Assembly (NCBI GenBank): GCA_029953675.1
Contig: JAMWBK010000001.1
Coordinates: forward strand, 843,001 to 907,000
Reading direction: 5' to 3'
DNA length: 64,000 bases
DNA from: Rhodosorus marinus
Taxonomy: Eukaryota; Rhodophyta; Stylonematophyceae; Stylonematales; Stylonemataceae
Notes under the pieces: generated by a model
The model's database searches: none
What the model was told of the DNA's origin: nothing
Seen by the model: the letters and a program-made list of their open reading frames with translations, nothing else
Program-made: the position numbers and the translations under genes
Shown here: positions 23,323-33,660 of the stretch, one piece after another
How positions within the stretch are numbered: position 1 is the stretch's first letter
How the letters are laid out: the number at the start of each line of letters is the position of its first letter

Positions 23323-24664
23323 CTAAGAGGGTTCCATACCATTGGGTAGCGTCGCAACACTGCTTCGAAGCGAATCAAAGCACTGGTGAGCCATTGCTTC
23401 CGCTAAAGTTATTCTCTTCTTCGGATTATATTGCAGCAGCTTATCGACCAGGTCAAGGACGTCCGGGGCGTTGTAGTCTCTGAACACCCTTCTCCATGAC
23501 TCAGGCTGGGCGGTTTTGCCACAAAAAAGAGTCTTTCGGTTTCAGAAATTCGTCACCCACAAGAGCTATACACAAGCCCGGTCTAACACTTACTGGGATC
23601 ACGGGGATCTTCGCGTTCTTCAGTCCATTGGATGTGTCAATGTCCGAATCCTTTGGGGTACCAAGTATCTTAACAATTTTGACCAGCAAATCCACGCAAG
23701 ACTGTCCGGGGAAAAGTGGATACCCGAGCATGAGCTCCGCCATGACACAACCTGCGGACCAAACGTCCACGGCAGTAGTGTAATGCGTTGCCCCGAAGAT
23801 CAGCTCCGGCGCTCTGTAAAATCGCGAGCAAATATAGGACATGTTTGCTTCGTTCTCGACTAGGACCTTTGCGCTACCAAAGTCGCATAGCTTGAGCTCC
23901 TTGTGCGCAGGGAATCGTGATATTGGACTGCAATCAGCTTTTCGTTCATTCATACGATCGTATGGCTTGAGAAAGTCCCCAGCGGTGTTTTGTAAAGGGT
24001 CCTTTAGCTTGCCTACCTGAGTGGCCGGATTCAGTAAAAGATTCTGAGGTTTTACATCGCGGTGACATATGCCCTTCGAGTGGATGTACCAAAGCGATCG
24101 AAACATTTGGAAGCAGTAGACTTTGAGGATGGTCAAGGGCATCAGGGACTTCGATTTCGTATAAGATCGCACAGCCTGGCTCAGAGTCTCCGGAACGTAG
24201 TCCATCACCAGATTTAAGTAAATGCCGTCATCCTGCGAAGCCAAAACGGTTGGGAATGGCGTCCGTCAGAAGTGCGAGTCCAAACTAAAAGTGGACTCGC
24301 AGGTGAAGGGGCTGCTAGGTGACTGAAACGCGAAAGAAGAAAAACGTACGGATGCATCCGTGGAGTAGAACGACTCGCGCAGAAGTATGACGTTTCTGTG
24401 GGTAAGCATCTTCATGATCTGCAGCTCACGATTTTTGAATCTCCTGTCCTGGAGGACTTCTTTGATCGCCACAGTTTCTCCAGTCGGTGGATGGAAGGCT
24501 TCGAAGACCGCACCAAACGATCCTCTTCCGACGTACTTCCTAACTCGGTATGGCACCCCGTTGTCCTCGGGGTATCCTCCCACTTCAACGACGTCATCAT
24601 CATCGGAAGCGCGCACCTTCATCCTTCGGGGCAGCGTCCTGCTGTACATAGCTCTTCTTCTCAT
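23323..24664 (-). CDS. GSK3: Glycogen synthase kinase 3 (GSK3/shaggy) serine/threonine kinase
   Basis: Four minus-strand exons (24664-24350, 24232-24017, 23899-23594, 23505-23323), all joined in phase 0, encode 339 residues. The kinase domain begins near residue 38 with the glycine loop GRGSFG (46-51), VAIK (K68) and the helix-C glutamate E80, then HRDVKPQN (catalytic D164) and DFGSAK (183-188). The activation segment [12 protein letters not shown] contains the GSK3 regulatory tyrosine (Y199) and the arginine of the primed-substrate pocket, followed by FGATHYT and the [10 protein letters not shown] region. These identify GSK3 with high certainty. The kinase phosphorylates primed substrates in development, metabolism and stress signalling. 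The N-terminus is short and lacks the animal GSK3-beta inhibitory serine context. The second intron (24016-23900) is unusual: 117 bases, a multiple of three with no stop in frame, so an unspliced message would encode 39 extra residues just before DFG. Confidence 0.96.
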
Positions 24665-26249
24665 ACAAGGCAACTGCCACCCCTTGCTTCACCTCCTCGC
24701 GAGGAAAAAAAATTCTTTCGTTCTAAAAATAGCAATTCTGACAAAACTCACCTCCCTCACTCCCCTCCGTCCCGGCCCACTGGAAAGCCGTGAGCACTAA
24801 GACCGCAGAATGCTCATCACTCTACCTCGTCGGTACAAACCAAAACCAAAACACACCAAGCACCCCCTCCACGTCAATACAAGCAAGCCGCGTCCACATC
24901 CGTCCCGATGATCCTAGATCATCTGGTCCTCATGGTCGCCAAAATCGGAACAACAGCAAATCAAAAACCAAACTACAGAAAAGCGAATACGTAGCGAACA
25001 ATCCCTCCCTCCGTCCTCAAAGCGACATCTCATCAAAACATCAAACCCCCCCACCTCCCCCCCCTCCACTTCCCCGCCCTCCCCCAAAAACACGGATCAA
25101 ACTCTCCTCAGAGCACACACTATAAGCCGCACGCGCAGAAACACTGTTCCTCAACACACCTTGCGCACGAAACACATGCCCGCTGCATCCCTTCCTCCCC
25201 TCCCCCACGCCCCTCCCCTCCTCTCCCTCCCACCTCCTTCCCCAACCCAAGATCTTTGTTTCTTCCCGCGCCTTGCCCACTTCTACACTCCCTAATCCTC
25301 TCTCCCAACAAGCCCCACAGACCGGCGAGGGTCTCCACTAGAAGTGAAGAGAAGTGCCCTTACTCCTCCTCCCTCCGTTAAAACTGGATCGGCAAAATAA
25401 ACTAATAAAAAAGGACAGCGCGAGATGAATTCTATGCTATATATACCCAGATTTGAAAGCTTTTGCCATGGGAACCTGTACCCAGTAAGGGGAAAGAACT
25501 CAATTGGCTCACGTTTTGTCTATTTGTTGATTCTAAATTTGGGACAAAAGGATTTTTAGGACGAAAACTAGGTGGGGTGGTTGAGCAAAAGGCCGTTAAG
25601 GTTTTAGTTGACCGAAAAATACGTTCGGTATGTTGATAAATACTGTAATATAGGGAAAAAACATTATTTTATTGCACTCCACCCTTCGTTGGGTCCATGG
25701 CTTTGGTGGTGTTGGGGCGCCAACTAGTCTCGGTAAACTTAAGATGACTAAAATAGTCAGAGCATGTGGGCTGGCTGGCCATTGTTTTCAAAACTGTTCA
25801 CAAATTTGGACAACCCCCAATTTATCCCCGGAAGGAACTGGTACCCCTTCTCTATTCATCCCAAACATGCCTGAGCACCTACAATTCATTAAGTACTCGA
25901 GCGGGTAGCCCCTAAGGGATATGAATGGCCTCCCCGTCCAACACCAAAAAGAGAGAAAGCGGTAAAGCTCTTACGAATTTACTCTGCTAGCTGTTTATTT
26001 TGATGGGAGTAGTTGCGGCCATAGTTGGGTTGCCCGCTTCCCCCACCCCCCCCCCTCTGGAGGCCCTCTTGGTGCTTCAATGAGCAGCGTAATAGACAAA
26101 GCTTAGGGTTGTGGTTCAAATTTTCAGCAGCCAGGAAGGAGTTCGTGGGCTTTTCTAGTATGAATATCCTCGTTCTCGGACAAAGCAGGAACAGCGGAGT
26201 CCAAATTCGCGTGGTGGGATTGTGCACAGATTTCATACTGATGTTCTCT
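24665..26249. other. Intergenic region, GSK3 upstream and sulfotransferase downstream side
   Basis: No recognised gene. Positions 25030-25260 are strongly pyrimidine-rich on the plus strand (long runs of C and T), giving proline- or glycine-rich chance frames. A second C-rich run lies at 26040-26060, inside the downstream flank of the sulfotransferase gene. Confidence 0.5.
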
Positions 26250-27125
26250 TCAATGAGTTCGGTCTCGTCTTTGCTTGTTCCCTCGATTTTTGCAGTAGTA
26301 CTCAATGTCTTTCCAGTACGAAGCCGTGTAGACCTCACGCCACAAGTGTAACGTTTCACGGAGTTCCGTCTTCGCAAGATCGTAACCTTCTTTTGTCTTC
26401 GTGCTATGCCAAGTAGTCCCTTCGAAATCAACTTCTCCCCAGTACTGGCTGAAGAAGTCTGTCAGTCCCTGGTGGTCGTCAACATCAATCTCATAGTCAT
26501 ACTCAACCTCGTCCACTTGACAAAAGTCCACCTGAGGCCATACATGAGGATCGTGTCGGCTAGTAGTTATGAAGTCGTGTAACTCATTAAAAAGCAAATC
26601 CGGGCTCTGTATCCTATATTTGTGGCGGTAGAGCGTGGCCGCCAAGGAGTTCGCGGGATGGTCCAGCTGAAACTTCTGCTGCCACAGTGAGACAAACCTG
26701 TCGACTGGATTTCTATAGATGAAGACCTTGGTGAAGTTTGTCTTCGGCAAGGAATCCCCTATTTTGCCGTATTTCCTGATGAACTGCCTTAATAAATGGG
26801 AAACAGTACGTCGGTTTCCACCATTCCGGGCCAAGTACCTAGTGAACACGTCTGTCAACTTTGTGATTCCCGATTTCGGCGTCACACATATGTACAGCTC
26901 GTTCTCCAAGTCCACAAGGGGCAGTGGGGATCCGTTGAGCCCGTAATCGTACCGCTCCATGCGAGGGGCGGCGGACGTGTAGTCACAGAAATCGACCACA
27001 TTCGATCTCACCGGCGTCTCCATATATAAAATTCCAGCAATGAGTACTGCAACAGCTCCGGAAAATACAATAGCTAGCGGAATTAGCCCCACGCCCGTCC
27101 TTGTTCTACTTGTCTTCTTCAACAT
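26250..27125 (-). CDS. Type II membrane carbohydrate sulfotransferase, paralogue 1
   Basis: An uninterrupted frame of 291 residues starts at the ATG at 27125, the first in frame. A single membrane anchor (about residues 13-35) after a short basic cytosolic tail marks a Golgi type II protein. The lumenal part has the two PAPS-binding signatures of the Sulfotransfer_2 (HNK-1/chondroitin sulfotransferase) type: YICVTPKSGITK for the 5'-phosphosulfate loop and KVFIYRNPVDRFVSLW for the 3'-phosphate site with the conserved R, P, R and S. The C-terminal block YTASYWKDIEYYC is shared with the neighbour at 28771-29670. The expected reaction is transfer of sulfate from PAPS to a polysaccharide or glycan; sulfated wall polysaccharides of algae are a plausible but unproven acceptor. 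It has no intron, unlike most genes here, and diverges from its paralogue across a 1.6 kb gap. Confidence 0.85.
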   Translation of the reverse strand: MLKKTSRTRTGVGLIPLAIVFSGAVAVLIAGILYMETPVRSNVVDFCDYTSAAPRMERYDYGLNGSPLPLVDLENELYICVTPKSGITKLTDVFTRYLARNGGNRRTVSHLLRQFIRKYGKIGDSLPKTNFTKVFIYRNPVDRFVSLWQQKFQLDHPANSLAATLYRHKYRIQSPDLLFNELHDFITTSRHDPHVWPQVDFCQVDEVEYDYEIDVDDHQGLTDFFSQYWGEVDFEGTTWHSTKTKEGYDLAKTELRETLHLWREVYTASYWKDIEYYCKNRGNKQRRDRTH

Positions 27126-28770
27126 TGGTCCGGCGTTCTGAACCTCAATCCCTGCCCCAATCCAAAAACATTCCTCCTGGTGTCTGTCTCCCCTAGAGCA
27201 CAATTCCCTTGAGGTTTCACTTACATACTAAGCCCTCAGCAGCCACAATCCTCCCTTCGTCCCTCCCAATCGCTCCTATTGATTGAGGCGCATCCAGCAA
27301 CGCCAACCGTCAAGCCCTTTGACTTCCACCCACGAAGGGCTCTCTACCTCTCGTCACCTCTTGTCTCCCAGTAGAAAAGTTGCAGCGGACTCTCGCATTT
27401 TCTCGTCCATTTCTGTCTTACTTTAAGGCACGACAAGCTTGGGATAGTGCTATCCAACCTTTTCGCTTGCTAAATATTTCCTATATTTGCGCATTTAGAA
27501 GAACAGTTCTTTCCAACTTGATATCCAAAAAGACGTTTGTTTTACTATTTTAAGGCCCAACTCTTGCTATTCGCATCGGCCTTCGGGTTTTCTAGACCGT
27601 GGTGATATATATATGATATCGCGCCATTAGTATAGTTGGAAGGACCGGCCGGATAGCGTCGCTGGGATAGTATATCCGGTGGATGGATTGTATACTGTAG
27701 ACATGAGGAAGAATCATTGAGGACATTGAGGACGGTCACAAGAAGCCGGCATGCAATGGCAGACGTTGATTACCAAGGCCGAAGTGATGGGCTTCTGGGA
27801 CAGGGAACAGGAAAAGAAGCCACCGAAGTTTCGAGAAATACGACGAAGGTCAACTATTTCTAACAGGTTTATTCTTACCTACATGTACCTAATTCTCGTA
27901 CTTTGCTAAACTACTTTAGGTCGTGTTGACCAAGGGTCGTGTTGACCATGGGTTTTAGATCTCAACAAGGTCCGCGCGTCTTCCTTTATTCAAGAGCCAA
28001 TAGGCTGTTTGTTAGGACTACGGGATGCTGGATTCAGCGAGTCTCCGATCAACGGTACCCGCCTCTCGCCTCTTGCAAACAAGGCTAGAGAGCTGCCATA
28101 GCAGCTCCAAACCGGTGCACCTATCGGAGCCACCGCATGGGTCGCCGTTGTATCGAATGAGCCCCACTAGGTACCTCCTGGGCGGTTGTTTTTGGTAGCT
28201 TGTACCTTTTGAAGGTGTTCAGGGCATCCGCGTCCCTCAATGACAAGCATCCCGTCTTCCTCAGGCCGCAACGCAGGGCCATTAAATCTGACCCCTGCCT
28301 TAACATCGCCAGGTTCGTTCTTAGCAATGAGTTCAAGTGGGCACTTTTTTGTTTGTGTTTTGGTCGCTTTGTATATTTCGACGAATGCTTAAGACGTTCA
28401 TGTCCCTCGACACTACCTGTGAATCATCAAACCGCCTCACCGTCTTCCCCACCGGACTCTGGGATCGGGGTTGGAAGTGCCCCCAGCTGAGGGGATAGCT
28501 GCCTAACGGCTGAACTTCCCTCTCCCGGTCTTCCGCAGCTTTCTTCGTGTCGCGGTAATGGACTGGTCAGTGAAGGCGATGGTGTTATGGAGACGGAAAG
28601 TTTGGGCGGATGATAATGCTGATCTGGGAACGGAAAGGATAAGGACGAAGTCGTTACTGGATTGGACGGTCGAAAAGGGACTGCCTGCCTCCTCATTTCG
28701 GTTGGACACGGTCTGGAAATTGTTTTGAGAAGGTGAGCGCTCACTGGAGCTTGGGATTGATCGGGTTGTA
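27126..28770. other. Spacer between divergent sulfotransferase genes
   Basis: About 1.6 kb that must hold the promoters of both flanking genes. No coding exon is recognised. A 14-base sequence, GGTCGTGTTGACCA, is repeated directly at about 27930-27956 and has a palindromic core (GTTGAC); whether it binds a regulator is unknown. Confidence 0.5.
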
Positions 28771-29670
28771 ATGCAGAGACGTAAAACAGACTCGAAATTT
28801 TTCGTCCCGAATGGAGCTGTGTTTGGTGCTTGTGTCCTACTGCTTGCGCTTGCCGTAGCGCTGACCTTGAAAACGGCAGTTCAGCCAGCGTTGTTCATGC
28901 CGGAATCGGACTTTTGCGACTACACGTCGAACTACTTCGAGGAGACAAGACACACATACCAGTACAACCGGAACGAGCAGCAGCCAATTGTAGACAATTT
29001 TAATAGGGTATATATCTGTGTAGCGTCAAAATGTGGGATTACGAAGATGCAGAGCTCGTTCCACAGATACGTGATGGCGAAGCAGAAAGGGAAAACTGTG
29101 CGAGGTAGGTTTGGCGTAATGAAGCAGGCGTGGGAGAAGTTTCGGAAAGAATTTGGTGAATTCGATGTGTCATTGCCGAAATCAAATTACACGAAGATCT
29201 TCGTTTACAGGAATCCGATGAGCAGAACGATCTCTCTCTGGAATGACAAGTTCCAATCACCAGATCAACTGTGTATGACCTCACGAGCCATGCTCGCCAA
29301 ATACCGCTTATTTCGGATTGAGATCCTCCTGGACTCATTGTACGACTGGGTTATGCTCTACAGAGATCGTCACCTCTTCCCTCAGACAGAATTGTGCATG
29401 GTGGACACGGCAAACTACGACCTAATGGTGGATATTGATGACAAGGCACAACTCACCAGTGTTTTCGGACGTATTTGGGGAGAGGATGTCGTTAATTTCG
29501 ATTCGGGTACTGCCCACTCAACCAAGGAGAAGTACACGGATGCGTATCGAGCCGAGCTTCGGCAGAAGATCGAGCTATGGCGGGAACCTTACACCGGCGT
29601 ATATTGGAAAGACATAGACTTCTACTGCAAGCATCAGGGAAAGAAGAAAACCTCTTTGCGTCAGATGTAA
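28771..29670 (+). CDS. Type II membrane carbohydrate sulfotransferase, paralogue 2
   Basis: A single-exon frame of 299 residues begins at the ATG at 28771. It has a basic N-terminal tail, one membrane anchor (about residues 15-35) and a lumenal sulfotransferase domain similar along its length to the gene at 26250-27125: SDFCDYTS after the anchor, YICVASKCGITK for the first PAPS loop, KIFVYRNPMSRTISLW for the second, HSTK and YTGVYWKDIDFYC near the end. In the first loop the proline of the usual PK(S/V)G motif is serine (ASKCG), so PAPS binding may differ, although the lysine is kept. Fold and location follow from the family; substrate is unknown. The pair probably arose by inverted duplication. 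Confidence 0.84.
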   Translation: MQRRKTDSKFFVPNGAVFGACVLLLALAVALTLKTAVQPALFMPESDFCDYTSNYFEETRHTYQYNRNEQQPIVDNFNRVYICVASKCGITKMQSSFHRYVMAKQKGKTVRGRFGVMKQAWEKFRKEFGEFDVSLPKSNYTKIFVYRNPMSRTISLWNDKFQSPDQLCMTSRAMLAKYRLFRIEILLDSLYDWVMLYRDRHLFPQTELCMVDTANYDLMVDIDDKAQLTSVFGRIWGEDVVNFDSGTAHSTKEKYTDAYRAELRQKIELWREPYTGVYWKDIDFYCKHQGKKKTSLRQM

Positions 29671-30984
29671 TAGAACGATGTCCAAGCACTTCCTCGATGA
29701 AAGCCGAGCAGTTGTTGAACCTTTACTGAGCTGGAGGAGGACATGACCATGTGGATCCTACCGAGGGAAGCGCATCGGCGGCTGGTAAGATGATACGTCA
29801 AGATCACAGTGTGGTTCTTGAATCGTACAAGCTTGGATGGCATTCGTGAGCACCTGGAAGGGTCGGCCCCTCACGGTCAACCTCCAGCAGGTGTGATGAA
29901 TATTCATGCAGGCTACGGATTAGTACTCAGCGTCGCAAACATGGCGCACTTGTCGAGCAGTTTACGATGTGCAATTGATAAATAAACAAGAGAAGCGGAG
30001 GACAAAGGACACCTCAGGTGATGCGGGGTTGTTTTCGGTTAGTTTTTACTGGAGGGAACTCACCGTGCAGAGGCGCTACGAATCCAAGGAGAAAAACCAT
30101 ACATACTTGAGCGCGGTCTACGGCTACTCCTACTTCTACTACTCAACCAGCATTACGACCGTAGAGACGAGCCAGGTGGTGGTTCTCCAGCAGCCGCGAT
30201 TAAGAGCCCGAAGCCTCTGGGGAATCACTGTTCGCGTGCTCACTCGCTCATCCATAGGATTTAATCGGGATCGAACTGAAGTTCTTCAGCATAAGCAACG
30301 ACGTTGTTGTAGTACAGACCTTTGTGTTGTCCGGCATAGAGACCTGCTACTCCTGGGGTGAGGTTCTTCTTGAATGCGGAAGCTACTTCTAGACCGGATG
30401 GAACGCAACAAATGTTGCGATGCCAGGTTCTATCCGTGGGTGAGCTCCGCTCAAGAGGGCGAGAGGTATTGAGACTGCGAAGGATCAACCTCTGCCAGGT
30501 TTGAGGTTGTTCGTCAGCTCTTTCGACCGGCTACTGCTGCTTGCATCGTGTCCATGGTGAGGCGCTCAATGGCATTCGCCCTATCATCTCGACTGATTCA
30601 AGCCACAATTTTGTGGTTTCCTGGAAACTGACAACCCCGGGTGGGTGTCCTACGAGAGCGAACGGGAGTCACAAGTGCATGACTACCAACTAGTCACTAA
30701 ACACTAACTGCTAAAACTACTGGCACTCTCATAGCTACGAAGTGCATCCCAGTTCTTCCCGTACCCCGAGCAATATGGCCCTAAACAGATGTGTTCGCAA
30801 CTCGTGGCTAGTCCTGAAGAACTGGAGCGTCCCGAACCTGAATCTTAGGGAAGCCCAGAACTAGTTTTGCTTTTGCTTCTTGCATTACAAGCCTCCAATC
30901 CAATTCGCGGGGACTCCAATTGTTTTTATTTTTTTTTGTGGAACACTCGACGTTGAGAATTTTACGCGTTCCTACACTTTTTTA

Positions 30985-31080
30985 TGCTTTGTTTTACACT
31001 TTGTTTTACACTTTGTCTTACACTTTGTTTTACACTTTGTTTTACACTTTGTTTTACACTTTGTTTTACACTTTTTACAC
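30985..31080 (+). repeat. Satellite of 12-bp TTTTACACTTTG units
   Basis: About seven and a half tandem copies of TTTTACACTTTG with one TTTT to TCTT variant, followed to 31150 by looser TTTACAC motifs. In the three frames it reads as Phe-Thr-Leu-Cys type repeats, with no evidence of translation. It lies 350 bases left of the retroelement cluster. Confidence 0.9.
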
Positions 31081-31321
31081 TGTTAACACTTTGTACTCTT
31101 TTTACGCGTTTTACACTAAGTTTTCAAACTTTTTTTAAACTTTTTTACACTGGAGCTATGGTCGACCGACCCTATAGTAGACCTTTCTTGCTTTCGAAGC
31201 AAAGCCAACCGAACGGAGATGTGTCACACAGCGGGGAAGAGCAAGGAGTAGGGTAGGGGCAATCAGCCGATCAATCCTCGGGGACGCTCGTAAGAATGAA
31301 AAAGTTAGAATTATCCATTTA

Positions 31322-31412
31322 TATATAGACGTTTATCCAAAACACTCTAAAAGCTCAGAACGGAAAGATATTCAGGGGTTCTCAAAGGCGCGGAACTTCA
31401 TGTAGTTCTTGC
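31322..31412 (+). repeat. Left copy of 90-bp direct repeat flanking the cluster
   Basis: This stretch, from ATCCAAAACACTC through TTCAGGGGTTCTCAAAGGCG to CTTCATGTAG, recurs with only a few changes at 54702-54801 in the same orientation. It ends 19 bases before the first retroelement fragment. Confidence 0.85.
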
Positions 31413-31430
31413 TAGACAGCCCTTCCATCA

Positions 31431-32090
31431 GGTTTATTCAGAGGCTAACTACCCTGAGAAGCGAGAGACAAGACGCTGATGACGCACGTCTACAAATAAT
31501 GCAGCATTTGAGCGCCACAGGGTCAAAAAAAGCTCCGTGAGCAGATTATCTAGACGCCCTGGGTCGTTGCGAAAGATACCTCGCAGCCAGCGAGAACCTG
31601 CACTATCTATCAAGTCAAAGCACTCAATAATGAGGGGGGGAAACCGGTATGTCATCGCCGAATCTCGAAAGGTAGGGTTTCACCTCGCTGCCGCGTACTG
31701 CGATTCTTCCACAAGCCACATGGACCGAGCTGCAGCTCCTCGACACCGAGCGGTCGCTGGCAGGTACCTGGTCGCCTGAGGACAAGGGATGGAGAGGTCA
31801 ATGTACTCACTGCGAAACACATTTAGGTCAGTCCGAACGAGATCCGCCACCCGCTGTACCGCTGGGCGTCACTCTCGTCAGCAATTTCCGATGCCACCGC
31901 CAGGGGGACCTCATATTCCACTTCTCGGTCCGTACCGAGCGATTGAGAACGAAGGTAGCGGAAGAGCAAGCGGTTGAGCCGCGTATGGCGTCTGGTCCGG
32001 GTCCCTTGAACCTCCGCACAAGACGCCCACAAATGCGCACCATAATCGTATCGTTCACGGCACATTGGCCCCGCATAATGCACATCGAGA
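31431..32090 (-). mobile_element. Family A fragment, zinc knuckle to 3' end
   Basis: Reverse-strand copy whose 3' end is at 31431 (TTTATTCAGAGGCTAAC on the plus strand). It covers the endonuclease-like domain and most of the knuckle region, with frame breaks near 31660-31820. It is truncated at 32090, where the next copy begins directly. Confidence 0.85.
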
Positions 32091-32307
32091 ATGATGATCC
32101 GTTTATTCAGAGGCTAACTACCCTGAGAAGCGAGAGACAAGACGCTGATGACGCACGTCCACAAACAAAGCAGAATTGGAGCGCCACAGGGTCAAAGAAA
32201 GCTCCGTGAGCAGACTATCTAAACGCCCTGGGCCGTTGCGAAACAGAGCTCGCAGCCAGCGAGAACCTACACTATCTATCAAGCCAAAGCACTCAATAAT
32301 GAGGGGG
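32091..32307 (-). mobile_element. Family A 3'-end fragment, one arm of a fold-back
   Basis: About 217 bases of the 3' end, reverse strand, with the tail GATGATCC at 32093. At 32307 it meets a plus-strand A fragment without spacer, so the two form an inverted pair with both 3' ends pointing outward. Confidence 0.85.
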
Positions 32308-32772
32308 GAAATTGCTGATGAGAGTGACGCCCCAGCGGTACAGCGGGTGGCGGATCTCGTTGTGACAGACCTCAATGCGCGTGGCAGTGAGTACATTGAC
32401 CTCTCCATCCCTTGTCCTCAGGCGACCAGGTACCTGCCTGCGTCGGCTCGGCGTCGAGGAGCTGCAGCTCGGTCCATGCGGCAAGTGAAAGATTCGCACT
32501 ACGCGGCAGCGATGTCAAACCCTACCTACCTTTCGCGATTCGGCGGTGACATGCCGGTTCGTCCCCCTCATTGTTGAGTGCTTTGGCTTGATAGATAGTG
32601 TAGGTTCTCGCTGGCTGCGAGCTCTGTTTCGCAACGACCCAGGGCGTTTAGATAGTCTGCTCACGGAGCTTTCCTTGCCCCTGTGGCGCTCCAATTCTGC
32701 TTTGTTTGTGGACGTGCGTCATCAGCGTCTTGTCTCTCGCTTCTCAGGGTAGTTAGCCTCTGAATAAACGGA
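32308..32772 (+). mobile_element. Family A fragment, endonuclease-like domain to 3' end
   Basis: Plus-strand copy starting inside the endonuclease-like domain (IADESDAPAVQRVADLVV) and running to the 3' end (TAGTTAGCCTCTGAATAAACGGA). A frameshift near 32530 breaks the frame. Confidence 0.85.
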
Positions 32773-33360
32773 CAATGAGGGGGGACGAACTGGTATGTCA
32801 CCGCCGAATCGCGAAAGGTAGGTAGGGTTTGACATCGCTGCCGCGTAGTGCGAATCTTTCACTTGCCGCATGGACCGAGCTGCAGCTCCTCGACGCCGAG
32901 CCGACGCAGGCAGGTACCTGGTCGCCTGAGGACAAGGGATGGAGAGGTCAATGTACTCACTGCGACGCGCATTGAGGTCTGTCACAACGAGATCCGCCAC
33001 CCGCTGTACCGCTGGGGCGTCACTCTCATCAGCAATTTCCGATGCCACCGCCAGAGCGACTTCATACTCCACTTCTCGGTCTGTACCGAGCGATTGAGAA
33101 CGAAGGTAGCGGAAAAGCAAGCGGTTGAGCCGCGTATGGCGTCTGGTCCGGGCCCCTTGAACCTCCGCACAAGACGCCAACAGATGCGCACCATAATCAC
33201 CAGACGCCATACGCGGCTCAACCGCTTGCTTTTCCGCTACCTTCGTTCTCAATCCCTCGAGAATCCCGCTCAGCAGGCCAAGTGGGTTGCCCCAACCCCA
33301 GGCACAGTCGTAAGCTTACACGAAGTTCTCAGGGTAGTTAGCCTCTGAATAAACGGATCA
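32773..33360. mobile_element. Scrambled mosaic of family A segments
   Basis: Four A segments in alternating direction: minus 32773-33198 (middle of the domain back to the knuckle), plus 33199-33258 (the RRHTRLNRLLFRYLRS part again), minus 33259-33327 (just upstream of the knuckle), and a bare plus-strand 3' end at 33328-33360 with the tail ATCATCATC. Confidence 0.75.
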
Positions 33361-33621
33361 TCATCAAGTTCGAGAAGTTTCCTAAAAACCCTTTCGTGGG
33401 ACATACATCTGGACTCGTATGCCACCCTTCTGAGTTTACCTTCGTGCTCGGCGTCGACTTGCGCTCGGCGTCGACTTTGGCTCGCCTGCGCGGTTTGGGG
33501 GGGAGTCTCAGCTCCCGTTTCTTCACGGTCATACCTGCGTATCCGCGGTTGGCGCTTACCGATCTCGAACTTAGATCATCTCGAACTTAGATCCGTTTAT
33601 TCAGAGCGGGATTCTAGATCC
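33361..33621 (+). mobile_element. Internal family A fragment
   Basis: Plus-strand piece of the linker before the zinc knuckle (DSYATLLSLPSC and following). It contains a small tandem copy of TCGACTT GGCTCG and is followed at 33588-33607 by a stray reverse 3'-end bit (ATCCGTTTATTCAGAG). Confidence 0.7.
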
Positions 33622-33660
33622 GCGAATAAGGTTTTGACACGCCCCGCGTTTCGTTAATGC

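Larger units (their letters stand above)
29671..31430. other. Spacer left of the retroelement cluster
   Basis: No gene is firmly recognised. A minus-strand stretch at about 30261-30400 ends in an orderly C-terminus (YYNNVVAYAEELQFDPD) behind a possible acceptor near 30390 and could be the last exon of a small gene, but no upstream exon was found. A tandem repeat occupies 30985-31080. Confidence 0.4.

Noticed and set aside
25030-25340. Proline-rich and glycine-rich frames on opposite strands
   Set aside because: They come from a long pyrimidine-rich tract, with no other coding sign.
30261-30488. Possible last exon of a small gene on the minus strand (ends AYAEELQFDPD)
   Set aside because: The C-terminus looks orderly and a weak acceptor precedes it, but I found no upstream exon that fits and no family resemblance.
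32722-33348. Long open frames on both strands over the same family A sequence (about 170 codons each)
   Set aside because: This domain has few stops in its antisense frames because of its base composition, and the segment is a strand-switching mosaic. Only the frame that carries the conserved motifs is taken as real; the antisense frames (for example those reading DDPFIQRL at each reverse 3' end) are shadows.
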